This document shows, piece after piece, positions 35,592-44,400 of a stretch of 64,000 nt of DNA. The position numbers were made by a program, and so were the translations under genes. Within the stretch, counting starts at the first letter, position 1. Every line of letters starts with the position of its first letter. Origin of the DNA: Raffaelea ambrosiae (Eukaryota > Ascomycota > Sordariomycetes > Ophiostomatales > Ophiostomataceae); the NCBI GenBank assembly GCA_002778195.1, contig PCDI01000005.1, positions 1,331,075 through 1,395,074 of the forward strand. The letters are read 5' to 3'. Below the pieces are notes generated by a model. The model was not told the DNA's origin, ran no database searches, and was given only the letters and a program-made list of their open reading frames with translations.

Positions 35592-38500
35592 TCAACACCA
35601 CACTTGTTCCTCCATCGGGTTCAACTGGCCTGGATCGTCTACTTCCTCCATCTCCACAACGATTCGTCTGGGTTGTTCCTCCACCGCCGACTTATAACCA
35701 GAGCTGTCCGTTGATCCTGAAGTCCAGTAAAACACGGCGTCTTGGCCTAGTTCAGACTCGGACTCGGACTCTGAGAATATCTCCTCGGCTGTCACCACCA
35801 GAGGAGGTATTTCGACGACTGGTTTCTCCGACGCAAGCACCGCTTTGATAGGCAGCGTCAACATGGGGACAGCTGGGGTCTTCTGTCCGGGTGACTCTTG
35901 TCTTCTGTTGACCTGCGCCGAATCTTCTTCGACTGAGAATACATCGGCGGAGGCTCCTTCTGTAGGAGCCTCTGCGCCCGAAACCTCCTCGTCAGTGGGA
36001 ACTTCTTCTGTAGGGGGGGCTGCACATGGCGATTCTTTGTCTGTAGCTTGCTCTGCTGTGGCTTTTGTTTTTTCAACGATTTCCATGGCATTGTCATCGG
36101 AAACAGCCTCTTCGACGACGGCTTTCTTGACGGCCTCTTCAAAGGCGTTTTCCTCGCCGAAAACCCCTTCTCCCGTAGCATGTTTGGTAATAGCTTTTTC
36201 TCCAGCGCGTTCCTTCCCGGCAACTTCTTGGGCAGCCTCTTCTCCAACGAGGGGTGCTTGGACAGCTGTCCAGGCCTGGACAGCTTCTCGGACAGCTTCT
36301 TGAACAGAATCTTGGACAGCATCTTCTCCATTTGCTTCTGCTACAGAGTAATCTCCGGTGGCGTCTTCCTTGGTGGCATCTTCGGCAATAGCGGCATCTT
36401 CGGTCGAATATTCGACGGGAGCTTCTTCAACAGGGGCTTCTTCGACAGGGGCTTCTTCGACCGTGGCGCATTCGGCGACGGCTTCTTCTTTCGAATCTTG
36501 GTTCTGGTCATCTGTCTCTAGAAGATATTCCAGAGTCTTTGGAAAACTGTCCACAGCCCAGCCCAGTGGTGTAATTTCATCGCTCAAAAGGCTCAGCCCC
36601 GAATCGCGTCTAGCCAGGTGGGTTGTGTTCCATCCTGGCTCGTTGAAAGTGACGATTCCACTCTGTGGCTGGTCCGAAGTTGGGCTCGGGCTAGCAGGAC
36701 AGGGACCATACTGGCAGGGTGTGTCTGACGTTTGTGGAAATGGACGTTGCACCTTCGGGAACAGCAATCCTGATGCGGAAGTCTGGATCGAAGTCTCTGG
36801 CACTGCGGTTTGAGCTGGAGTCTCTGTCTGGACCGACGGACTAGGTGCCGACGGACTAGGTGCCTTGTGACTTTCGTGCTGGTCCGATGCAGATTGGGAT
36901 CCTGCGTGCTGTGCTGAAGATGACTGCTGCGTGTCTTCACCGGTCGTCGGTGGTTGGTCTTGAAGAACTTGCTCGTCCTGGGGGGGTTCTGGCTGCTTCG
37001 GGTACAGCTGCTCGGTCTGTGTCTCCTTCTCAGCCTGCTGTTGCTGCTCAGTCTGTGTCTCCATTTCAGCCTGTTGTTGCTGCTCGGTCTGTGTCTCCTT
37101 CTCGGTCTGCTGCTCCTCGGTCTGCGTCTCCATTTCAATCTGCTGTCGCTGCTCAGTCTGCGCCTCCTTCTCATCCTGTTGTGGCTCCTCGGTCTGCGCC
37201 TCCTTCTCAACCTGTTGTGGCTGCTGAGTTTGTGTCTCCTTCTCGACCTGTTGTGGTTGCTGGGTCTGTGTCTCCTTCTCGGCCTGCTGTGGCTCTTCGG
37301 TCTGTGTCTCCTTCTCAATTTGTTGTTGACGACGCTGCCGAGCCTGTTGTTCAATTTGTAGCTGACGCCGCCGCTGCCCAGTCTCTTCTTGCCTTGCATG
37401 GTGCTCTACCTGATGCAGGTACCGTTTCTCGTTCTGGTGCTCCTCCTCGATCTGGAACTTCTGCATGGTCTGAAGATGTTGCACAATCTGCCGGTGCTGC
37501 TCGCGCGATCTCATCTCTTGGTATTCGCAGAGTGCCGCCACGGCTCTCCTACGGCGCCGCTCTCCCTCCCATTGCGCCCTTTCCATCTTGTAACGAATCT
37601 TCCAGGTAAGTTCTCTCTCCAGCAGCGACTCGATCCGTTGCTGGTATTTTTTTTCCCGCTGCAGCGGTGTCACCCTCTGGTGCTCCTTCACTAGCTGGAT
37701 CCCTCTCTCCAGCTGGTCGTTCATCCGCTGCTGGCACTCTAGCATTTGCAGATATTGTTCGCGCTGCCAGTGCTCTGGCAACTGCATGCCGCCCTGTTGG
37801 TGCTCGGCCTCGGCGTTTTCAGTCGTCTGGTTGTCCTCTTGTTGCACGGCTTCTTGCTGTTCCGGCTCTTGTTCCTCCGTGTCCGGTTCTCTCGTCTCCT
37901 GCTGCACAGTCTGCTGTTGCACAGCTTCCTGTTTCTCTATCTCCTGTTCCAGCGTCTCCTGTTGCACAGCCTTCTGTTGTTCGGTCTCCTGCTGTTCGGT
38001 CTCCTGCTGTTCGGTCTCCTGCTGTTCGGTCTCCTGCTGTTCGGTCTCCTGCTGTTCGGTCTCCTGCTGTTCGGTCTCCTGCTGCTCCGTCTCCTGTTGC
38101 TCCATACCCTGTTGTTCCAATTCCTGTTGTTCAGTCTCCTCTTCTGCCATCTCCCATTGGTCATCCGCCTCCTGCTCATCTGGAGCGCCTTTCATCCGTT
38201 GGATCGCCCGCATCACTTCAAGGGCATCTTGACATTCCTCCTCTTCCGGACGTAGATGATTGAAGTTGTTGTTGATCCATTGTTCATGGAGACAATACCA
38301 GCTGTCTCCGCCTTTCGATTTGCCCAGCGAGTCTTGCAAGATCGAGGGCCTGTAGTTCGTCGTCGGGTGTTGGCAGTGTGGATGGTTGATGTAGAACGAT
38401 GTTGGGAGGCCGACGATCGTATAGCCACCAGACGTTGTATAGTTGCCAGAGAAGAGGCGTCCTCGAGGACGGCCATGCCAGGCACTTGTCGGTCGGGGAG

Positions 38501-38606
38501 GTTGATCGGGCGATTGGGTGGAGGGTTGTTCGACATCTGTCGATAGACCGTCGTTCTGGTGGTCCTGGTGATCCTGGTGATCCTGGTGCTCCTGCGCGGA
38601 ATCCAT
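35592..38606 (-). CDS. Gln/Glu-rich repeat protein with a tandem KETQT array (candidate LC8 scaffold)
   Basis: An intronless 1004-aa protein of unrecognised family. Residues 1-50 are polar (HQD repeats). Residues 50-130 include a possibly folded, aromatic-rich patch (SGGYTIVGLPTSFYINHPHC and WYCLHEQWINNNFNHL). About 150-260 is Gln/Glu-rich with eight ETEQQ units in a row; about 260-430 is strongly charged and probably coiled coil. Residues about 428-533 hold nine repeats of roughly 12 residues with the core KETQT (five exact; KEAQT twice, METQT twice). SVQTE, PAQTA and SIQTS follow at about 590-610. The C-terminal third is acidic, with EEAPV repeats. KxTQT is the known binding consensus of dynein light chain LC8, and closely spaced QT motifs are how yeast Nup159 binds Dyn2. 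A role as a multivalent LC8 scaffold is inference. The long open frame through 3 kb and the single start at 38606 support a real gene. Confidence 0.8.
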   Translation of the reverse strand: MDSAQEHQDHQDHQDHQNDGLSTDVEQPSTQSPDQPPRPTSAWHGRPRGRLFSGNYTTSGGYTIVGLPTSFYINHPHCQHPTTNYRPSILQDSLGKSKGGDSWYCLHEQWINNNFNHLRPEEEECQDALEVMRAIQRMKGAPDEQEADDQWEMAEEETEQQELEQQGMEQQETEQQETEQQETEQQETEQQETEQQETEQQETEQQETEQQKAVQQETLEQEIEKQEAVQQQTVQQETREPDTEEQEPEQQEAVQQEDNQTTENAEAEHQQGGMQLPEHWQREQYLQMLECQQRMNDQLERGIQLVKEHQRVTPLQREKKYQQRIESLLERELTWKIRYKMERAQWEGERRRRRAVAALCEYQEMRSREQHRQIVQHLQTMQKFQIEEEHQNEKRYLHQVEHHARQEETGQRRRQLQIEQQARQRRQQQIEKETQTEEPQQAEKETQTQQPQQVEKETQTQQPQQVEKEAQTEEPQQDEKEAQTEQRQQIEMETQTEEQQTEKETQTEQQQQAEMETQTEQQQQAEKETQTEQLYPKQPEPPQDEQVLQDQPPTTGEDTQQSSSAQHAGSQSASDQHESHKAPSPSAPSPSVQTETPAQTAVPETSIQTSASGLLFPKVQRPFPQTSDTPCQYGPCPASPSPTSDQPQSGIVTFNEPGWNTTHLARRDSGLSLLSDEITPLGWAVDSFPKTLEYLLETDDQNQDSKEEAVAECATVEEAPVEEAPVEEAPVEYSTEDAAIAEDATKEDATGDYSVAEANGEDAVQDSVQEAVREAVQAWTAVQAPLVGEEAAQEVAGKERAGEKAITKHATGEGVFGEENAFEEAVKKAVVEEAVSDDNAMEIVEKTKATAEQATDKESPCAAPPTEEVPTDEEVSGAEAPTEGASADVFSVEEDSAQVNRRQESPGQKTPAVPMLTLPIKAVLASEKPVVEIPPLVVTAEEIFSESESESELGQDAVFYWTSGSTDSSGYKSAVEEQPRRIVVEMEEVDDPGQLNPMEEQVWC
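37010..37325 (-). repeat. Coding repeat array: nine KETQT-like 12-residue units
   Basis: About 36-base units encoding KETQT-type cores followed by Glu/Gln/Pro spacers. Core order from the N-terminal side: KETQT, KETQT, KETQT, KEAQT, KEAQT, METQT, KETQT, METQT, KETQT. Spacing is 12 residues except for one interval of 11. Spacer residues vary more than the QT core. Confidence 0.9.
37981..38100 (-). repeat. Coding 15-base minisatellite, eight ETEQQ units
   Basis: Eight consecutive 15-base units; the first six on the plus strand are identical (TCGGTCTCCTGCTGT), the last two differ by one or two bases. Encodes (ETEQQ)8. The near-identity points to recent slippage or unequal exchange. Confidence 0.95.
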
Positions 38607-39432
38607 GATGGCCGAGGGGTTCAGAAGAAGGAGGCCACTGAGCAGGGAAGAGGGCCAGGCCTGTCTGGCAAGGGAGCGCAGCTAAACAGTTTGGTTGATT
38701 CCCAAGCCTCGTTCAGCGTATGTGGAATTCTGCAGGTGTCGCCTATGTTGATAATGTATAAAAGGGGAAAAACGTCTGTTAGTCAAGCAAAAGTTATATG
38801 CGAATCAATTCTTCAAAACGAGGAAAGATGATAGCAAAATAAATTCAAACAAAAAGGCACGAGGATATGGGACTCGGGTGTCTGGGAACTAAAAGGGAGA
38901 ATGCTGCCCGGGGCTGAATATCTTTCCCAGGGAAGGAAGGAATCAACGAGTCGGACGACTCCCAGACAACACCAACATGGATTGGGGAAACACGAGTCAA
39001 TGACAACCAGAAATGGAAGGAGCAGAGCACGGAGGAATACAACGTAGAGGCGAGAGAGAATTGGAGAAACATGTGCATGTGCTTGACACGATAGCCCCTT
39101 CACATTCATCAATGCAAGATGATCCGAGTAACATTTCTCGACCTCGCCTGCATGACCCGTGCTCCTGTTTGTCATGCAATCGTTGCGGTACCGCATGTCG
39201 ATCGCAGTTCCAAATAAGAGGTGTATTTTATTTTCTTTGCTTTCATATCAAGTGCCGTTTCGGTCATTCGTCAATTTGATGGGGATTTTTTTATGGGGAG
39301 AAAGATGGTATGTATGCAAACAACAAGGAGCAGCAAATCTCCAAATAAAAAGACAAAAAGGCATGTGTTTTGTTACACCCCTCCCATGTTCAGGGAGTAC
39401 AGAGGGGAGGATAAGACGGCAAGGTCAACCTT
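38607..39432. other. Intergenic region: promoter of Gln/Glu-rich gene and 3' end of Fmp46-like gene
   Basis: About 830 bases between two minus-strand genes. No supported ORF or RNA gene. Confidence 0.6.
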
Positions 39433-40024
39433 CTAGTTGGTACTGCTGTTCAACAGCTTCAGAATCTCCGACTCGTTGCTCCCGGCAATCGCCTTGCCAT
39501 TGTTCCAGTCAACGACCTAGTTTTTGTTAGTATAGGAGCGAGCGTAACGAGCGTGCGAGTATAGGGGTCAAAAGGCCCCCCCCCCACCCCCCATTGGGGG
39601 CGACTCACCACAGGCCGCTGAAAGTTCTCCTGGCTCTCCTTGAACTTGCGCAGGGCTTCCGTCTCGGTGTGCGCGCCCCGGACCACGCTCGGAATCGCCG
39701 GCTTGCCGACGTACTCGAGAATCGTCCGCAGCTGGTCGGCCGTCGGGGGCTCTTCGGTAATGTTGAGCTCAAACGTTTCGCGCGAAGGAGCAGTCTCTGA
39801 AGGAGGAGGAGGCGTAGACTCGGCCGCGGACGCGGCCGCGCTGGCGGACGCCTGTTTCAGGAGGGAGGCCACGCGCACGGACGCGGGCGAGCTGGCCTTG
39901 TGGAAGAGGGTGACAATGTCGAGGGTTTTGTGCTGAGGAGGGCAAGAGGATGTCAGTTTGGGGGGGGGGAGGTATATAGTAGAGATCCTCTTTTTCTGTA
40001 GTTTGAACTCACAAAGCGGAACAT
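39433..40024 (-). CDS. Fmp46-like mitochondrial redox protein (DUF1687)
   Basis: Three exons, 40024-40013 (only four codons), 39932-39609 and 39516-39433, join in frame to 139 aa. The family is described as putative mitochondrial redox proteins with a thioredoxin-like fold; the biochemical function is not settled. Exon 1 plus exon 2 gives MFRF then HKTLDIVTLFHKASSPASVR, the conserved N-terminus. Then VASLLKQA, an Ala/Ser/Pro-rich insert of about 25 residues, FELNITEEPPTADQLRTILE and KFKESQENFQRPV follow; exon 3 adds VVDWNNGKAIAGSNESEILK and a short tail. The DWNNGKA segment with the preceding Pro-Val matches the cis-Pro region of thioredoxin-like folds. There is no CxxC pair, as expected for the family. 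The tiny first exon would be missed by a simple ORF search. The second intron holds CTCGCT-type repeats like those of two neighbouring mitochondrial genes. Confidence 0.88.
39517..39608 (-). repeat. Fmp46-like gene intron 2 with CGCTCG repeats
   Basis: The sense strand reads ACTCGCACGCTCGTTACGCT followed by CGCTCC, flanked by two copies of CCTATACT. The element resembles the CTCGCT units in the introns of the pyruvate carrier and NDUFA2 genes and has the same orientation relative to transcription. A C-run/G-run lies just upstream in the intron. Confidence 0.6.
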
Positions 40025-41422
40025 TTTGGCGGTGGAGGCTGTACAGAGAGAGGGAGGAGGAGCCAGTGCTGCGTCAATCGGTACTGAGAGAGAGAGCAGG
40101 AACAAACAAGAACAACAACAAAACAAAAAAAGAGTGGCACGACGGTAGGCGACGTGGTGATGATTTCGTTGGGTTGTGCAGCAACAGAATAAACAAAAGT
40201 GACTGATGGGCGGAATAAGCAGAAACGAAAACGGGCAATGACGTTGATGAATGGGGGGAAAAGGTGCAGGGACCAACCACAGAACCCCTTCTTGCCGCGG
40301 GCGGGGACCACCAAAGGATAGGAAAAGGGGAGCTTGGGCCACCCTCTCTTTTGGCGTTCCGCGTTGCGCCGCCGTAACGCCGTTACGACATCACGTGGCA
40401 ATCCAGGCACGCTACGCACCTTCAATAGGCGCAAGCGTGAATAGCACTTTAAAATAGCGCTTGAAATGAGCTCTTTGAACAAGGGCCTCTTTGTACAACA
40501 GAGCAAGACATGGATTGCGGTGTGACAGTTCTTGTATGGGTTTTGTTTTGATAGGAAAATAGAATGCGAAAACTCAATTTCTGGGTATATAATGAAATAT
40601 ATAGCCGTCCCCATGTATCCTTGTGCGTGTATATCCTCATGGCCCATTCCAAAGTGCATTTCATGTTAAATATCTCTCCCGAAAAAGACAAAAGAAAATC
40701 ATTCCTCCTCTTCTGACGTGCATAATCGTTGGTCGTGGGCAGATAAAAAGAGAAGCAAAGGAAAGCGAGAGTAAAGAAGAGCGAACGACAAGCGAGCAGT
40801 ATGTAAAAGGCCGCATATCGCAGAAATAAAAATAAAAGGACAGGTAAGAGCGCAATTGTGACGCTCGCAAAACAAAGGAAACGCAGAGCAACATGAGAAC
40901 GAGTGGCAAATGGGAAGAGAACAGAAAACGCTGTTCGCTAATAGGGAAAATGAACGTGTGGCGCGTATATGTGCTTGGCGTGTCCGTGTTCCTGAGGGCG
41001 GCTATCTCAGGAGCAGGCGGGATTAAAATTACAATGTTCAGAAGAGACGTGAGAACCAAACAAGAGAAAAGCAGCTTTCGAATGGGCGGGAAGAAAACAA
41101 AGGAAACAAAAGGAACCAAAGCAAAAAAAAGACTGTGGCTAGCAAAGAAACAAGGCTGTGGCTCTTCCTGCTGGTGTGCAATGTTCTTATGACGACTGTG
41201 CCTCTGTTTTCAAATGTCTGAGCTCGCGTGTCAGAGTGACATATGGGGCAAAACGGGGCCAGATGGGGCCAGATGGGGCCAGATGGAATATGGGATATAA
41301 TGAAAGAGTCGGGTGGTATAAATGCTGATGTGATATGGAATGCTTCGAAAAACAAACAATAAAAAAAAGTATGCATAAAACGTAAAAATGAGAGATATAT
41401 CGTAACAAGTCGGAAAAGACGG
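40025..41422. other. Intergenic region: Fmp46-like promoter and 3' end of the 1617-aa gene
   Basis: About 1.4 kb, AT-rich, with purine-rich stretches. A decamer repeat (GGGGCCAGAT, three to four copies) lies at 41254-41285. No supported gene. Confidence 0.6.
41254..41285. repeat. 10-base tandem repeat (GGGGCCAGAT)
   Basis: Three full copies plus flanking partial copies. Noncoding, about 140 bases downstream of the nearest stop codon. Confidence 0.8.
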
Positions 41423-44400
41423 TTATCCCCAGATGGGAACGCCACGATAGGCAGGTGAGTTGTAGCTGTGGAGGATCCGGTACGGTGCCGGGTGCCCGTC
41501 GCCCAAGCTCCGGTTGCGGTAGTGGGAGGCACGCGGCACGTACGGCGGCGGATGGGCGTTCTGCTGGTAGTAGTGATCCCAGGCCGCCTGCTGCCGCTGC
41601 TGGTAGATGTTGGAAAAGCCGTTCATGTTGTTGCCCACGCCGGCGCTGCCGCTGCGTCGACGGTTGGTCGCGTACGGGTCCGTATAACCGTTGGACATGG
41701 ACGGGGCGTTGTAGGCATGGCTGCTGCTGCTGCTGCTGCTGTTGCTGTTGGTATGTGTGAGCCTGGCATCGCCGGTGGCGGCCCAGTCGGTCGTCCGTCG
41801 GGTCCCGCCATGGCTGTGTCCATCGAAGCTGGCGCGATGGCGCAGGATCGATGCTGTCGCTGCCGATCCGCTCGCCGCCATGGCGGAAGGCGCAGGCGAG
41901 TACGTCCTGGCCGGCCTCGGAGCCGCATAGGACACGGGCGGCCCGGAGGCGCCCCGGTACCCGAGACTGCTCAGACTGCGGGTGGAGAGCATGGAGTTGC
42001 TTCGGCCGCGGCTGCTGCTGTTGCTGTTGTTCATGATGCCCATCTGTTCATACGACGGTCGCTGGCGAAGAGAACGAGCAACACCCGATCGAACCTCTTT
42101 CCGAGGCCTGGCGTCGGCTCCCTGCACAGGCGACACGATCATGGCTGGCGACGTGGCGGTCATCGAGGCAGCAATCGCAGCAACATCATCCACGCTGACG
42201 GTTGGCAGCGAGGAGGTGGTGGCCACCGCCGCCGCTGCTTCAGAGGAGGAGGAGGAGGAGGAGGAAGCCAGACGGCGCTGGTTCGACGCAGCGCTGTGGA
42301 AGCTGTCCAAGCTGCTGTTGTGCGAGCCGCGCATCATGGCGTTCTCGGCGCCGGGCGGCGTAGACTGCGGCCGCAGCGGAGGCGGCACACGCAGCACGGG
42401 CGGGCGGATCTGTTGCATGCGCAGGCTCACAGCCAGCGGCGGCGGCGGCTGCTGCTGCTGCTGCTGCATGTCCGTGGCCTTCAAGGACAAGGAGGCGCGT
42501 CTCTGCTGCTCCATCATCTCCGCAAACACGGGGCTGGGCAGGCCGGGCGACGACAGGGCCTGCTGGTAACCGTCGCTCGGCGAGGTTGTGTCGTCATCCG
42601 TTGGCAGCGAAAACCCAACAAACGAATCGTCGACGGCGGCGCTGCTGCTGCTGCTGCTGTTTCTCGAAAACTTGGGGAACGCTAGCCGCATGTTGAGGCT
42701 TCGCTCGAGCTGCGCCGTCAGGCTCATCGTCCGGCCCGTCGGCCGCGTCGCGCGGGCTGGCGGGAACGGATCCGGGTCGCCATGCATGGCAATAAACGCA
42801 GCGTCGTACGGGTTGTTGCCGAGGCTGTTGTTGATCGAGTTGTAGGTCGTGAGTTCTGCCTCGACTTCGAGAATGTTCTCGGGCGACGGTGACACGCCGC
42901 CGCTTTCCGGCTGCTGCTGCTGCTGCTTGCCCGTATGTGCCGCCGCCTTCTTCGGCTTCTTGGACTCCTTCTCCTGGGCTTTGCCATCGTCGTTCTCGGT
43001 GGTCTTGTCCTTCAGCCTGCGTCCCAAGAAGGACCGGCGGTGGGTGATCTTCTTCGTGGGCTCCGCCGTCGTCGAAGCTGCGTGGTGCGCCAGCGAAGGG
43101 GGGCGAGGAGGAGCAATGTTCGAGGAGGTCTTGGTGTGCTGCTGTTGTTCGGCAGCGCCGGGGCTCTCCTCAGCAACCGGGGACACGGCACTTGAGGTGA
43201 ACGTCGTGGTGGCTGGGATGACTACAGTCTGGTGCGGATCTGCCATGCTCTGGCCTTCCGCACTGCCGACACTGAAGATGGTCTTCAGGGTGTTGTTGCT
43301 GAGCTGCGGTTTGAGAGCCAGGCCTTTCGGATAAATAGGGAAAAATCCCGTGTGCTCGCGAAGCTTCTCCTCGCTCTCCTCATACTCGAGTACAGGCACA
43401 GGCGCCGGCACCGCTTCTGACTCATCTGCTGCGGTGGGCTCTGGTCCCACGTAGTCAGCGCCGCTGTTGTGGTTCGCCCCAACGCCGAGAAGGCGGAGAA
43501 AACGGTTTGTCCTCTGGGACGTATTGCTAGCATGGGGGCCATGGACTTCGGACTTGGTGCTGACAGGTGTGCCTGGAGCTGTGCTATCCGCTGGGGCGGA
43601 TGCCGTGATGTCGAGCAAGGTTGACACTGCGTAACGCTTGCGGAAGATGCTTGTCGGGATGTTGAGACGGCTGGCGTGCGTGCTGATGGCCGACGCAGGT
43701 TCGGAAGAAGCTGGCTCGACAGTTTGCTCCGGGGCCTTGGCCAAGGTGTGCGTTGCTGCATTCGACGATGCAACAGCAGCACTGGAAGACGCAGGACGAG
43801 CAGTGGTGGGCACCGGGGGTGGCGCGCGAGGTGTATCACGATGCGGCGGAGACGGGATGGCAATGGCCGACACCGGCAGTGTTTCCTTGACTGGAGACGA
43901 GCTCGAACTTGGCTCCGAGACGCCCGAGAAGAAGTCCAGGTCTGGCGCGTCGAACGTGGGACTGGGCAGCTTCAGCTCGTCGATGTAGAAGGACGCTCGC
44001 TGCATAGTCCGAGCGCCGGCACCCTTATCCGGGGCTGACCAAGAAGAAGCCTTGGCAGCAACAACGGGCGCCATGAGCTTGGAGGCGGCGTGCTTGAACG
44101 ACTTGAGTGACACGTTGGAGCCGTATCCCGAGTCGGCCTTGCTGAGGTGCTTCTGCGAGACCTCGGACGTCGGGCTGGAGACGAAGCCGCTGTCGGAGCG
44201 GGCGACGCTCTGTGTGCTGCGAGTGCGGGCGCTCTTGACGCTGCTGTTGACGCTGCTGTTGACGCTGCTGTTGACGCTGCTCTTGACGCTGCCCTTGGCG
44301 CTGTCCTTGAACGTTGCGACGCGGCTGGGGATGGCGGACTTTGCGCTCGAATCGGCCCGGACGTCCAGGACTTCTTCGGGCTCGTATTCGGGGGCGTTGC

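Noticed and set aside
36860..38263. Plus-strand open frames of 150-250 aa with Ser/Val or Leu repeats
   Set aside because: Antisense readings of the Gln/Glu repeat gene; the repeats keep all frames open.
41468..42685. 405-aa plus-strand frame opposite the 1617-aa gene
   Set aside because: Antisense shadow dominated by Arg/Gly/Ala from CTG-rich repeats.
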